DNA from: Niebla homalea
Lineage: Eukaryota > Ascomycota > Lecanoromycetes > Lecanorales > Ramalinaceae
Length of the DNA stretch: 64,000 nucleotides
Direction: 5' to 3'
Assembly: GCA_019925105.1 (NCBI GenBank)
Contig: JAHGAU010000047.1
Coordinates: 1 to 64,000, forward strand
Made by a program: the position numbers and the translations under genes. The notes under the pieces are model-generated. The model was not told the origin of the DNA, searched no databases, and saw only the letters and a program-made list of their open reading frames with translations. Shown piece by piece: positions 37,877 through 52,613 of the stretch. Within the stretch, counting starts at the first letter, position 1. Every line of letters starts with the position of its first letter.

Positions 37877-38020
37877 TATATAATATCCTTAAGTAACGCC
37901 GTTATAATATTAAGTAGCGTTATAATATTAAATAGTATTATAATATTAAATAGCGCTATAACATCGGGTAGTACTATAATATCGGGTAACGCTATAATAT
38001 TAAGTAATGCCGTAACGAAT
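37877..38020 (+). repeat. 18-bp tandem repeat (6-codon unit)
   Basis: About seven consecutive units of the type GTTATAATATTAAGTAGC (units from 37901 every 18 bp). They read in one + frame as repeats of the pattern x-I-I-L-S/N-S. The open frame of 69 codons that covers it exists because the repeat is stop-free; it is not a recognised gene. Variants with ATATCGGGT replacing ATATTAAGT show ordinary repeat divergence as well as RIP-type changes. Confidence 0.7.
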
Positions 38021-40093
38021 TTAGTATTAGAAATACTATAATTTAAAGTAATAACCTATAATGAACCTTTTTACCCCTTATTAATATATATTACGTTTAA
38101 ATTCCAATAAAAGTAAATTATAGCCTTCTTATTTTATCCTATTACCGATTATTATAGTAAGTCGTAAAATCCGGGTATAACGGATTATGTTTTAAGCGTT
38201 AAGGACTTTAAGTCTTATCTTTAATTTTATGTTATATTTAATATTAACCCTTTAAAAGTATATTAAGTATCTCTTAACTTATTATATATAAATTTAATTT
38301 TTAAAAAGGACGTATATTAATTAAAATTAGGATTTTATAAAAATTATATCTTTAATAAAAGTTCTATAATATTTATTACGTTTTTATATTTATTAAAATA
38401 ATATAAGAAAAATATTATAAAGAAATCTATAAACAATAATAATATAATATAATTTACTTATTTATTAAATAATTTTTCTATAAATAAATAATATATTATT
38501 TATTATATTATTATACTTTCCGTTACCTTAAAATATTTACTTTATCCGTAACCTCTTAATCGTATTATAAGTATTTATTTATAATTTCGACTTTTAAATA
38601 TTTCTTATAAGTAAGGGTATAATTTATATATATTTTATTAATTAATCGATATTATTAATAATAAAGGAAAAAAATAAATATATTAAAAAGAATATAAAAG
38701 GAATTAAGCTTATTATATTTAAAATTAACATTTTAAAAAAAATAATCTAAATATAAGCTTATATATATTATTTAGGTTAATAAAATATAATAATTTATTT
38801 TAATTTATATATTAATAAAATTAATATATAAAAAAAATATAATATTTATATAAATATTAAGATTAATATTCTATTATAAAACTTAAGATTTATAATAACG
38901 TATATCTTTTTAATTATAAAATATCCTATTTATTAAAAACCCTTTTTAAAAATCACGTTAAATATCTTAAATTTTATTGGTAATTTAATACGGAGTTTAA
39001 TTATTAAATATTTATAAGCTATACGGAGGAATATATTTATTTAAGTTGGCGTTTTTTATAATAATTTTTTTCGTTAACGCCTTATATATATTCGGATTAA
39101 GAAGCTTATAAAATACTTTAAAGTTTATTAAACCGTTATTATTTAAAAAACGGGGAAATTTATAATATAATTAACTATTAAGTCGGTTTAACGGAAATTT
39201 AACCGGATATCCGTTTAATTTACGTACGTAAAAAATTATAAAGTATATTTTCTTAGTATTTAATAGGTACTATATATTTAATAATAAAAAGGATTTTAAA
39301 TATATATATAAATAATTAACGGGGCGAAATCTAACGTTAAATTTAACGTAAAAAACCCTTATAATTATTTAAGAGTTTAAGGTACGTTTAGCCCGTACGG
39401 GCTCCTATAGTTAAACTTTATAATAGAGTTATAGTTTATTAACGTATATTTTAATACCTTAAACCTTACGGTTATTTTAAAGCGTAAAGTATATAAAACC
39501 TTTATAATATTAAGTAATTATATATTCGATTGGAGCCTTAAAGGTTAAATTAACTTTACAATTAAGGAATACTTTAAAGAAGCGGTATACCTTACGGTAC
39601 CTATATTTTTACTTATTATTAAATAATTTAATAAGAATTTATAACGTTTACCTAAACCGTAAAGTTTAAATTTCAAATATAGAATATTATTTTAATTAAT
39701 GATTTTCTTATTTTATAATACTTAATTTAATATAAATATAAAAAAAGAGTTAGAACTTAATTAAATAAAGCTTATATAAGGCTTTAAATATAAGAAACCT
39801 TCCTTACCCTTTTCCTTTTAACGTTAATTAGTTTTATACCTTTAAGAATATATCGAAATTCAGCTTATTAATTACGAAATTCATCTATTTGTTCCTATAT
39901 AGTTATAATATAATAATATATTTTATTAATATAGTCGTTTTTATTATGATTTTTTATTATAGCGTTAATCTACTTTTTAACCTTATATAATTATTCTTTA
40001 TAAGACTTTTAAAACTTTTTCCAGACTAACTTTGTCGCATTATAATACCTTATAAAAGTAATATCGGTATTTCAATAATAATTAGGCTATTTA

Positions 40094-40228
40094 TGTTGAA
40101 ATGGTAGGGTGTAACTTGCTTAATTAAGTACTATATAAGGTGTTAAGCGATCTACCTATAAGAAGTCCAGGTACTAAACTAGCCCTTTTTAATAATAGTT
40201 AAGGTCTCTACCTTTTATATTTTTAATA
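40094..40228 (-). repeat. Copia O LTR, left (3' in element sense, 135 bp)
   Basis: It matches 53674-53808 over its whole length, including GTGTAACTTGCTTAATTAAG and AGAAGTCCAGGTA. Differences are mostly transitions. Confidence 0.92.
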
Positions 40229-41639
40229 CTCTTATTTAATTAATAGCTTTATAATATTATAATACCGTACCATTTATTAAGTAAAGAGTAAAAGCTTTTA
40301 CTAAATTATATTACCGTAATAACGGGTATATTTATCTTAACTTTAATAATAAAAAATATATCTTAAATTTTAAAAATATAATTATTTTAATTTTAAATAA
40401 TTTCTGAAATTTTAAAAAGCGTCCCTTAATAATAGCTTTATTAGGTTATTTATTATTATATTATTAATAAAATAGTATATAAGTTCTACCTATTTATTAA
40501 ATATATATTCCCGGAAGAAGTAATACTTAATATATATATACTTTATCTTTAAGTAATTTATAAGGTTTTTTATTAATATAATTATTCTTTAATTATTATA
40601 AAAGATTACCGTAATAAAGATAAAAACCTTAATATCGTACTTAAACTAAATAAGAAAAGCATAATTTTATATAACATCTTTATCCTTAAGGGTTGGCGAT
40701 ATTATTAAATTTAAGGTAACTTTAATAAATTAAATTAATAACCGTTTAAGATAAATCGTTTCTTTAATAACGTTATATTATCTTACGTATTCGGCTTTAT
40801 AAGTAAATAGGGTTATAATTAATTAACGTTTTAAAGATTAATTAATAACTATATTTCCTAGGTTAAAAACATACTTAGAAATAGACCGACATATTTATAA
40901 ATCGCTGGCATAATTTAAGTCCGTAAGGTATAACTATTAAGGGGCTTTAAAAGGCTTTAAAAAACGAGCTTTAAAGAAACTAGACCGCGGAAATAGTAAA
41001 AAATCTTCTTAATAATTATTTAATGCTTTTTATTAAAGTTAAATACATAACGTAATATTACCGATACCGTATAAGCTATATTAAGTTTAATATTTATTAT
41101 AATATATATAAGTAAGTTAATAATAAATTAATATTTAAATTAAAATTACTTTAAAATAATATACTCTTTATTAACCGGCTTAAAATAGATATTTACGTTT
41201 ATAAAGATAATTATATTATTACCCTTAAAGAAAGGATCGTTATATATATTAAATTAAATAAGGATTTATTTAACATAATTTTCTTAATTAAGAATTAAAG
41301 TTTAATTTTATCGATTACGGATAATACTTATACTTAAATATTAATTATATAAGCTTAAATCGGATATCTTAAACTTTTTATTTAATTAAGTTTTTAAGTT
41401 AATAATAACCCGTTTATTAACTTTTATTATTAAGATATTATTAATATATATAATAATAATAATATTAATATCCGGGTTTAAGAATACGCTATAATCTTTA
41501 TTAATATAAGGGTAACTAAATTTCTTAAGGAATATAAAAAGGTATTAATATTAAATCCGGGATAATTATTTAAGCTTATAAAGAATTTTATTTAATAAGT
41601 AAACCCGTTTTAAATTATTATTAAAGCCCGTTAATCAAT

Positions 41640-42050
41640 AAATATAAATCTTTTTAAGGATATTATTATAAAAGAATATTATTTTAACGTTTATTTACTT
41701 AATTTTTAGGTTATATATAGCCGCTATAATAAAAAGGGTTTTATAGCTTATAAGCTTAATAACCGTTATAAAGGTATTAAAAAAATCTAAGCCTTTTTTT
41801 ATTGAAAATTACGGATTATTTACTTAATTTTATATCGGATAATATTACCGTTTAATTTAGGTTTATACTTATAGATTTACTTATTATTTAATACGTTAAT
41901 ACCGGGAGGTAAATCTATTAAGATTTAGATTTTATTCTTTTTTAAAGACTTAACTTTATTTTTTATAATGAACTTTTATTTTATCTTACGGTATATATTC
42001 TTTACGGCTTATATATAAATCGTAAACTCGGTATAATCCGTAAAGATCGT
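41640..42050 (-). pseudogene. Copia O reverse transcriptase, N-terminal part
   Basis: The minus strand reads LIDLPPGINVLNNK, IYKYKPKLNGNIIRYK, then KPFFIIAAIYNLKIK-INVKIIFFYNNI. These follow the Copia RT pattern LVDLPPG--VL--KWVYK-K---GEI-RYKARWV, then the IAA--DLE--QMDVKTAFLYG segment. Trp, Arg and Gln codons are now stops. The rest of RT and RNase H must lie in 40229-41640. Confidence 0.87.
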
Positions 42051-42108
42051 AACTATAAAATATATAAGCATTAATTAAGAGCCGGCGGCTTAATAATTAA
42101 AGTCCCAA

Positions 42109-42318
42109 TGTTAAGCCAGACGTATGCCTGAAGCTTGAGGGTAGTATGGTAATATGAAATGTATGTATAGCCTTAATAAATGGTATATTTGGTAAGTAGA
42201 TTAATTGTTAAAGAAGTAAAAGGAAAGTGGGAAGGATAGGTATTAAGTATTCCTATAACCCAGCTACGTTAAGGTTACGAGGTAAGTATTAACCTTTATA
42301 TTATTTCCTATTATAATA
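42109..42318 (-). repeat. Gypsy G LTR, left (3' in element sense, 210 bp)
   Basis: It starts TGTTAAGCCAGACG on the + strand. Its central block (GAAGTAAAAGGAAAGTGGGA) is identical in both copies. This copy is less mutated at its left end and more at its right end than its partner. Confidence 0.92.
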
Positions 42319-42321
42319 ATA

Positions 42322-42333
42322 CTTTTTTTCCTT
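42322..42333 (-). promoter_or_regulatory. Polypurine tract of Gypsy G
   Basis: AAGGAAAAAAAG on the minus strand, three bases from the left LTR. It confirms minus orientation. Confidence 0.75.
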
Positions 42334-45099
42334 AATACTTTATTTTTAAAGCTATAACTTTTAACTATAACCTTAAAATAGCTTATTAAAAACCTTTAAA
42401 AACTTAATAAAAAAAAAAGGAAAAAATTTATAGGCTTTATAATACGGGTATATAATATATTCACTTAATTCTTAACGTTAATAGTATTAATATTACCCGG
42501 TAAAAATCTTTATATTTATAAATAAGAATACTTTAAACTTATAATAATATATATACTTTCTTAAACGCATATTTTACTTTTCCTGCCGTATAATAATATT
42601 TAAGTCGTAGCCGATTCACGTTTGAGTTATATAATTATATTAGAATTATTTATTGGTAATTTCCCTTAACCCACTTAACTTCCGGTTAAATTATTTTTAC
42701 GGTTATTAAATAAATTATTTACGAGGTTTACTTATATTATATAAGTAACGCTTAACGAAAAGTATTATTTACGATATATTTATTACCTTTATAAACCCTT
42801 ATATAGATTATATAATATTAAGGTTAATAAAGAAAAGTTAAAATTAATAAAGTATTTCCGTAATTCAATTAAAAAGACGCTATATAAAATTATATATTTC
42901 CGATTTTATTATTTTTATACAACGTAACCGTTACGTAAATTAAACGTATATTTAAATCTTACTTAAGTTAAATATTTAAATAAATTGTATATTTCTATAC
43001 CGCTATTAACTTACTTTAATATTTAAAGAAAACAAAAAATAATATAAAAATATATAAATAAACTTTATTAAATATTATATAAAGTTTTTATGTTTTTTAA
43101 TCGTTATAAAATTAAAGCTCTTTTAATAAAATATTATTAAAATATTAATATTAATTAAATATAAACGTAATATAATTAATAATATTAATCGTATAATTTT
43201 TATATTTAAATAATTAATTAACTTAAGTCACTTTATCGTAAACGTATCCTTATCGCGGCTTATACGTTATTAATTACGTTATAATTTAAACTTAATTTAC
43301 TTTAATTTCCGGATTTTAATATAGAATTTAAGCGATTAATATATAAGAATCCCTTCTTTAAATATAACTTATCCGTTATAAACACCGGCGGGTTACCCGT
43401 ATAACGTATTTTTACTTTTTTAATATTTTATTTATCTTTAACGTTTATTCTATAGACCCCGCGTTTATTAATTAACTTTAAGTTTTCTTTAATATCTTCC
43501 GTTATTCCTCCGGTAAATTTATTATAGCTTAATTTCCTTATATTACGTCGGACTTTTTACGGCCCTTTAACGGGTTATAAGCATTTATACTTAAAAGTAT
43601 TAATAAATTTTTAATTATAAACCGTTTTATAAGGTAATAACTTCTTAAGTATATTTACTCCGCGTTATATAGTATTATAAGTTATTTAATTAATTAAGGT
43701 ACGTTTTTACCGTAAAGAGATTATAAGTTTAAGTATTAATTTTTATATAAGGTTTAAATAAATAATAAGTAAATCGTAATAAGGGAATATAAAGGATAAT
43801 AAGTTTAAAGGATTATAAGTTAATAATACTTAATATACGTATATAAATAATAATACTTTTATACTTATATTAAGGCTTATCCCTATAATAAAATTAAATA
43901 TTTTATATTTAAGTTATATATTTTATATTTTATATTATAATTATTTATATTTTTTATTAAATATACTTTATAGCTTTTTTATATACTTTAAATTCTTTAT
44001 TAGAATTTACTTATTATGAATAATTAAAACCCCTTTTTATTTAATTTTATAATATAATTCTTTATTAATTTTATTATAATTAAATAATCTTTTAATTTCT
44101 TATTTTAATTTATTATTAATAAGATTTAATAATAAATAATCGTTTTTAACCTTAAGTTATTTCTTATACGGTTTAAGTAAGGATACGTAAAATATATTAT
44201 ATATCTTATAAGTAAATAATAAAGTTAAACAGTACGTTTAATATCCGATTAACTTAAAAATTATAAACGGGTTAATAAATTTATATAAAAGTTTTTTATT
44301 TAATCGTTTTTATTTAATATTTTTTATAAATAATATAATTATATCTTTAATTTTATACTTCTAAGCTTTATACTTATAATTATAAAACTTTATTTTTATT
44401 TCCTTAATACGTTATTAATACTTTATTATATCGTCTTAAACCGTTAATAATTCCTTAACTCTTTTAATTACGGCCGGGACTTTTATCTTATTTAACTTAT
44501 TATCGACCCGTTCTTAAAACGTTAAAAAATATTTTATTAAAGCTTCCGATAAAAGCTTATTAATTATAGTATCATTATTTATAAAATAAATAAAGTTTAT
44601 AATTTTTAATATTAAAGCTTAATTATTTTAATTCTTATAATAATACGTTTTAAAATAATACTTAAAAGTTTAATTTTATTATTCCGTTTAATTATCCGTT
44701 TAAAGATAGAAAAAAATACTTAATTTATAAAACGTATATATTACGTTATATACTTTAGATTAATAAGAATTCATAAAAAATAAGCTTTAATCGGTTATAA
44801 TACCTTCGGGAGCCCTATATTCCTAGAATATATATTAAAACAGAAATTTAATTAATTTAAAAATAATAATTTTCTTAATTATGGGAAGTAATCTTAATTT
44901 CTTAATTAAACGATCAATTATAATTAAAATTATATTATATACGTAACCTTATTATTTATTAAATAATAAATCTATAATAAAATTTATAGTAATTTTTTAA
45001 AAAAAAATATAATAATATTAATAAATTACTTAATTTACTATAAGGCTTATATTTAAGAGCTTTAATTCTTTAATAAATATTATATAAATTAATATATAA

Positions 45100-45300
45100 T
45101 TTAATATTTATATTTATATTTTCTTAAATATAAAATTTATTAAGGATTTCCTTAATATAATTATTTTTAAAATATCTTAAGGTAAAATTATTATAATATC
45201 GTTTTAACAACTCCTTTTATATAGCCTTTTTAATAGGGATATATAAGCACTTATTATATCTTAGAAAACCGGTTAAATCGAATATTTACTTATTAATTTT
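45100..45300 (-). pseudogene. Gypsy G integrase, zinc-binding N-terminus
   Basis: The minus strand reads GFLRYNKCLYIPIKKAI-KELLKRYYNN. It corresponds to the start of Gypsy integrase, where GLLRY--RLYVP---LR-ELL--HHD leads into the HHCC zinc finger. The two His codons have become Tyr (CAC/CAT to TAC/TAT). Confidence 0.75.
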
Positions 45301-46299
45301 TTTAAGTATTTTACTTATAAACTTAACGTTTTTACGGTTTAAAATAAAGGTATTTTTAATTTAAAGCGCTTTAATAAATTTTATTATAAATTTAATCTTG
45401 GGATTATATACCGTTTTATATATTATTATAACTCGGATAACGGTACGTAAAATAAATTATTTATAATTAATAATCCTAATAATAAAGTTAAGTTATTCCT
45501 TAATTATATTATAAATATATATAATTTATATACCTATAATATTATTTTCTTTTAGAGTTTAAGGGTCCTTATGCTTTATATAATATACCGATTTTAAGTA
45601 TATCTTTTAAATAATATTAATTATTAAATTCTAAATTATTTCCTTTAAAAAAGGAATAATTATTAACGGTTTATATATATTGTTTTTACGTTTTTATACC
45701 GCTTTATTTTAATTAATTAAAATTTATCCGTAGATTTTTAAGATCTTTTAGAATATAAAATTAATTAAACTTTTTATAATCATTAACTTTTTTTATAACG
45801 TAAGTAATAACTTTAATATTAATATATTAATAAATACGTAATTAAGTCGTTAATTAAGTATATTTACCGGGTTAAAAATACCCGATTAATACTTAATAAT
45901 AAAGTTAAATAAGGTTAGCTTTACTATTTATCGTATTTATTTATTATTTAAAATAATAACCCTTATAAAACCCCTTAAATTATTATAATCGGTTAATATT
46001 TTAATTGTATAAAAATTATCCTCGAAATAATAATATTATTACTTAAAAACCACGATAATTATTAATAATTCTTAATTATGGGTTTTATAATTACGTTCTA
46101 CGTCCGTTATTTTACGGGATTAAAAAGTAATAAATCGTTATTATTTATCTTAATATAATTAAGATAGGATACTTATGAAATTAAAGTTAAACGTATTTAT
46201 TTTAACTTTAATTTAAAGGCTTAAATCGAAATAATATAAAATTAAGATATTAAGGAATACCTTATATAACTTTTTAAACGCTTATTCTATTATTAAAGG

Positions 46300-47090
46300 T
46301 TACGTAAACAAGCCATACTTTATACCCTTTATACTCCCTTTTAATAATTCCGTTAAAAAAGCCGTTTTTATAGAATAATAATAAATAAAACGCTTAAAGA
46401 AGTTAATAAAATTAAGGAAGACCTATACGTTATAAAAAGACTTAAATTTAGGTTACGATATAATTATATTTACTTTACTTTTATTTATCGTTATACTTAT
46501 AATTGATATTATAAATCCTAGAAATTCTATTTTAATAGTAAAAAATTTATATTTCTTAAAACTTATAAAGAGTTTAAACTTTTAAAGTTACTTTAAAACT
46601 TATTTTATATACGTTAAATATTCGTTTTTAATATATAAAAAGATTAAGATATTATTTAAGTATATAACGTAAAATTTATTAATAATACCGGTTAATAATT
46701 TATTAATATAAGCTTAAAAAGTTATTAATACATTTATTAATTTAAACGGTATAATTATATACTTAAAATAATTATAATATATCCGGAACGTAATTTTTTA
46801 TTTATTATTCGCTTTAATTTATATATAATAATAAGTATCCTTAAAATTAAACTTTATAAACTTTTTTACTTTATAAAGTTAATTTAAAGTTTTATTAATT
46901 AAAAGTAAAAAGTAATAATTCTTAAAATAATTCTTAATTATTACCTTATTTAACCCTTAATAATCCACGTAAAGGCATAAATCCCCGTTTTTCTTAAGTA
47001 TAAAGAGGATCAGTAAACCCGCAGGATTAATAAAATACCGTATTTACCTTTTTATTAATACTTTATTTAAGTAAATTTAAAGAGCCGTTA
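46300..47090 (-). pseudogene. Gypsy G reverse transcriptase
   Basis: The minus strand reads NPAGLLILFILKKNGDLCLYVDY, then GLNKVIIKN, LINKTLN, KKFIKFNFKDTYYYI. This follows the Ty3/Gypsy signature [33 protein letters not shown] and the next motif FTK-DL--AYH-IRI. Substitutions are of the C-to-T/G-to-A type. The remaining RT and RNase H continue leftward with dense stops. Confidence 0.9.
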
Positions 47091-49343
47091 ACTCCGTATT
47101 AAATAAATTATATAAAAGTCTATATAGCGGTTTAGCGGTAATTTTAATTACGTAATTATATCTTATATATACGGGGAGCTTACCGGCTTTTTCTATTAAA
47201 AAAACGTCTGTATATTTAGATAATTTAACTGGTAAGGACGGTCCCCTTATGGTTAAATTACGGCCCGTATAACTCTCGACTGTTCTTAAATTAACCTAAC
47301 TCTTAAGTAATAAATTTATAATTATTAAAATATATATTATCGGCTTTTTTTTTTAACGTTACTATAAAAATATATAGCTTATTAATTTAAAAAGTTTACT
47401 TATTAACCTTAAAACGTTACTTTTTTTCCTTAAAGTTTAATTTAATTTTTAAATTAATTAAACTTAATATCCTTAAGGTTATCGATAAACCTTATTTATT
47501 TATCGTATATATAATAGTTTTTATTATTCCTAATTATTTTTAATTATCGTATATATAAAGTTTTAATAAATAAATACTATAATAAAATATATTATTATTA
47601 TTTATTTAAATAAGCTTTAATAATATTATATTTTAAATATAAAATAAATTCTTTTTTATTATAAAGTTTTAATTAATTATATTAATCTTTACCCTTATAT
47701 TAAAATAAATTTCTATATTCTTTTTCTTAATATTATTAAAGAATATTTAACCCTTATTAATAATAACTTTTTCTAAGATTAATAATTATAGTTTTTATAT
47801 CCCGACGGAGCTTTTATTATAAGGTTAACGTTTCTTAAATTGTTTTTTTTCTTAATATATAAAGCGGATCCGATAATCTTCCGTTTTTTCTTAAATAATA
47901 AATAACTTAATTTCTTATATTTCTTTACTTAATAATAATAATACGTTATATCGGAAAGGTCCGTTCGTTAACCTTATAAAAAACCTTAATTTAACGGCCG
48001 ACTTATAAAAAGTTTAAATTCCTTCCTTAAAGATTTACTTTTAATAATCTTCTCCTTATTTTTTTCCTATAAAAAGTAAGCGGTTATATCGTTAAATTTA
48101 AAACGACTTATATACGTAATAATTTTATTATGTATAAAAAAAACCCCGTTTAACACTTATATTATTATATAATATAATTACTTTTTAAGCTTATAGAATA
48201 AATAAGTAACTTATTATTTTTTTATATATTTTAAGAGTTAATTCTTTAAAGATATTATCTATATATCGAAGCTATAAACTAATTATCCTTTATTTTATTT
48301 TAAGTTTATATATTAAAGTTAAATTTTTATTTTTCTATTAATAAAATCCGATATTAAGGAATTTAAGAATTTAATAAATCTTTTTTAAATTAACGTAAAA
48401 TTGGGTCTAAGCTTATATTTATAATACGTTTATAAGCCCTTAATCTTATTTCTTAAGGAAAATAAAATTTATATAATATAAACGTAATCCGTATTATAAT
48501 CGGAGTTTAAGGAAAAAGCTATAAAGATATTTTTAATTTACTTTTAAAGCTCCTTAATATTCTTACTTTTATATTTAAGGAATATAAAGATTTTAATATA
48601 ATTATAAGATTTTTTCTTTAAACTCTTAATTTAAGTTTTATTTATAATTTATTTATAAGTATCCGGCGATATAAACCTATAATTAATAACGATTAAATAA
48701 AGTATTTTAACCCGTACCGTACGGTTTAATAGCGATTTATACGTACTTTAAGAATTTACAGAATAAGTCTTTAATATTTATTTATTTAAATAAGTAAGCT
48801 ATTTATAAAACTTTACCTTATAAAGCTTAATTTAATAAATTATTTTATCCAACTTTTCTTTCTTTTACGTAACGGTAATATAAAGGCTTTATTCTTCCTT
48901 ATTATAATATACGTTTATAAAGGATATTTATTTTAAAGGAAGGAGGTTTTACTCCGGGGGAATAAATATAACGGACTTAAATTATTATTTCTAACGTTCC
49001 TATTCTTAAAGAGGATTTAATACGGACTTAAACCGTACCCATTTTTACTTATAAGGAAAAAACGTAATAGATTTAAATCGGGATCTTTAACGTTAATTTT
49101 TATTATTAATAATTACGGATTCCGATTTAAATGAAAACCTAAAAAAGATTTCTTAAATCCGAAGGATAAAAAGCATAATACCTTCTTTTTTAGGTTAAAT
49201 TTTCTAATATAAAGTATTAGGATTTATTATACCGATAAATACGGTTTAAATACGGGAAATATATGGTTTTTTCCTTTTTTAATTACGCGTACGATTTAAT
49301 ATTTCGGATTATTACCCTTTAAAAAGGTTAATAATAATTAAAA

Positions 49344-49553
49344 TATTAAGTTAAATATATACTTAAAGCTTAAGGGTAATATAATAATATAAAATATATA
49401 TATAGCCTTAATAAATAATATATTTAATAAATAGATTAATTGTTAAAGAAGTAAAAGGAAAGTGGGAAGGATAAGTATTAAGTATTCCTATGGCCCAGCT
49501 ACGCTAGGGTTACGAGGTAAGCATTAACCCCTATGTTGTTTCCTACCATAACA
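49344..49553 (-). repeat. Gypsy G LTR, right (5' in element sense, 210 bp)
   Basis: It ends TTTCCTACCATAACA, followed by CCCAA. The last 90 bp are nearly free of RIP changes whereas its first 100 bp are strongly mutated. Confidence 0.92.
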
Positions 49554-51119
49554 CCCAATTACGTTAATAACTTAAAAGTTATATTTTAACTATATAAGCT
49601 TAAGTAAATAAATTTAGAAATTTAATAAATTCTTTTAGAAATAGGTAATAATATAAAATTAAATCGTAAAAATTAAGTAAATTTAAGTTTAAGTCTATAA
49701 AAATATATATATTTAAAGATTCCTTTATAATATTATTATTAGAAGTAAATAAAAATAATATAAATAAATCCTCCTTATTAATATTTTTCTTAATAATTAT
49801 AAGTTTTAAGGTTATATAAAACTTAAGTTACTTATCGGATATAAATTTAACTATATCCTTAATAGTAATATTATTGGTTTTATCTATAACGTTTATAATA
49901 TAAGGGTTTTATATAATAATAATAATTAACTTATTATTTACATTTTTATTATTACCGAGACATATCCGTTTTAACGATAGCTAGAAATTTACGGTAACTA
50001 TTTCCTTTTATGTTGGTATTAAATAATAAACCGGTAAGGGATTATTGGTTTTATATTTAGGCTAAACGGCCTTATCCTTTAATTATTTAACGTAATTATA
50101 ACCTTAAACCCGGTTATTCGGTATAAATATTTTATAAACGTAATAGCCCTTAAAACCAATAAGGTGTTTTTTAATGGTTTTAATTTAAAATTTTATTCAA
50201 TTTATATCCGGAAGCTTATATTCTTAATATATATTGCGTTATTTAACTTTCTTAATAAAAAATTAATCGGGTTTCCGAGATTTATAGTTTAATTCGGTGC
50301 GTTATAAGTACTTATAGGTATTATATTATATATAAAGGCCGTTATAATAATAAGTTTAATAATAAGAATACGTAGTAAATTACTATTTAATAATATTATA
50401 TAAACCCGGATAATAAGAGTTTAACTTATTTATTTAGAAATACCGTTTTATTAAAGGTTATAAAGCACCGTAAATTCCTATTAAATTTAATATACCGTTA
50501 ATTATTGAATTAAAAGTTATTATATATATTATTATTATTAATATATAGGCGGTAGATAAAGCGGTTTAAGTAATAGATTTTCTTTATATAGCCTTAAAAA
50601 GCCTTAAGAACCGTTTTATATAAAGAGTCTGGTAATAAGGTTATATAAATAACTTTAATAACATCTTTAATAAAGGTAATAATTTACTTATAATTAACTT
50701 TTATATTATTAATAAGGTTAATTAAGTCGGAATAAATAAGCTTGTTTTAATAAATATTAGGCTTAATATAACTTTTATTCGGTTTAAGCTTTATTTATAT
50801 TTCTATATAAACGATATATTTATAGTCCTTTAATAAATCTAATAAATTAAAAAGGTTAATACCGGTTACCGTTTCCGGTAAGAGCTTAATATTTTACTCT
50901 TCTATATGCCTTATTATTTTATATTAATATTTTAAGGCTTTTTAATTTATAAACATAATATATAAAGTTATAAATATTAAATTATTAATAACTTTAATAT
51001 CGACTTTAAGGAAATAAAAGGCCGCCGGTAAAAGTTTTATAAAAATACCGTTACGGCTAATAGATATACTTAAATCCTCTGGGTTATTACTTTATTTAAA
51101 GGGATAACCGGCTCATTAT

Positions 51120-51360
51120 AGCTATCCGGGATTAATAAGATTAAAGGTATTATTAAGGATAAAAAGAACGTTATAAACAATTAAATTGCAGACGCCTTTA
51201 TTAGATTAATATGGGATTTTAATAACTTTAATATAAATAATATTTTTCCCATCAGAAAAAACTTTAATAATAATAAACTTGGGAAGGAGCTCTTTACGGA
51301 TAAAGATATAGTTATTACTGACGATATAATTCGTATAACCGGTATTAAAGATATAAATAA
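51120..51360 (-). pseudogene. Copia O aspartic protease
   Basis: The minus strand reads FNTGYTNYIVSNNYIFI, then SDGKNIIYIK and NLIVYNVLFILNNTFNLI. It corresponds to Copia protease: the active-site DSG/DTG (here NTG after G-to-A), C-NH-, a central hydrophobic region, then L--VL-VP---NLIS. The polyprotein's processing enzyme is inactivated by loss of the catalytic Asp and by stops. Confidence 0.87.
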
Positions 51361-52465
51361 TAAGAATAAATATATTTATAGTTAAATATATTTAATAATC
51401 CCGGTAAATAACGGGCGGTAAAGCCGGTATAATAATAGTAACGTATATAAAGGCTAGGTTTATTAAGGCCTTAATCCTTAAAAAGGCTTTATATTCCTTA
51501 TCCTTAAACTTATCGTTACTTTTATTATTATTTTTATTATTATTATTACTACTATTATTATAATACCGGCGTTTTTAATCGTTATTAATATTTATATTAT
51601 TATTATTATTATAAATTAATTCATTATATTTATAAAGTAAATAATAACCAGTAACGATATAAAAACATCTCTTTTATAGGATTTTAACGTAGTGGCCTTA
51701 ATAAATACTGAATTATAAAAAAAATACGGAGCGGAATAAAGTTATTTAAGCGGATATTATCCCGGAAGTATAAATCGGTAATAATAGCTATAAAAGCCAT
51801 AATATTAAACGTAAACGTTTTATTTAAGGCTTTATATTAAAGAAACCGGTTTATAATATAAATAAATACGTATTTTAAAACGTTAATATTATTATTAACC
51901 GTTTAAAACGGCTTATACTTATTATTATATTAATTAATATAAGCTTTATATTCCGGGTTAAAACTTTTATAAAATTGCTAAATAAGTACGTTATTATTAA
52001 TAATAATTATACCTTAGAAATTTTATAATTTATTAAAAAGATCTTAATATTTATTATAATATTTATTTGGATTTAAATATTAATTAAAGATAAAAAAGAT
52101 AAAGCGTTTAAGGGTTAATACGAGGTAATTTAAGCCCTTAAACTAATACCGAGTACGGAGGGTATTTTACGTTACTTTAGTATTCTTAATATTCTTAATA
52201 ATATATTAATTAATCCTTTTAGTTTTTATACGGATTACGGTATAAATTATAAAGTATCCTTAATCGTAAATATCTTAAGCCTTTATAAGCTTATTACCCT
52301 TAAGAGTATTAATCTTAATAGGGCATAAACTAAAATATATGATTTAATAGCTGAGCCGGGTGAGCTTAAGCCTTTTACTTATTTTACGTTCTTATATAAT
52401 ATATTTAAGGTTATCCTTAAGCTTAATAACCTTATTAAAGGTACCGGTAATCTTAAAAATGTCGG

Positions 52466-52613
<148 letters not shown>

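Larger units (their letters stand above)
34696..40093. other. Unassigned RIP-degenerated block with two minisatellites
   Basis: Apart from the tandem repeats listed separately, nothing is recognisable. Around 36880-36990 a Ser/Asn-type low-complexity stretch reads on the + strand. Around 39020-39700 there is moderate coding character on the + strand but no motif. No ends of an element were found between the solo LTR and Copia O. Confidence 0.45.
42109..49553 (-). mobile_element. Gypsy retrotransposon G, complete ends, nested in Copia O
   Basis: LTRs of 210 bp (42109-42318 and 49344-49553) with the perfect duplication CCCAA (42104-42108 and 49554-49558). Total length is 7445 bp, typical for Ty3/Gypsy. 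On the minus strand: a gag region (about 47900-49300, not resolved), reverse transcriptase (about 46300-47090), RNase H, the integrase zinc-binding region (about 45100-45300) and a polypurine tract next to the left LTR. RT preceding integrase places it in Gypsy rather than Copia. It inserted into Copia O between integrase and RT, so it is the younger of the two. Confidence 0.92.
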
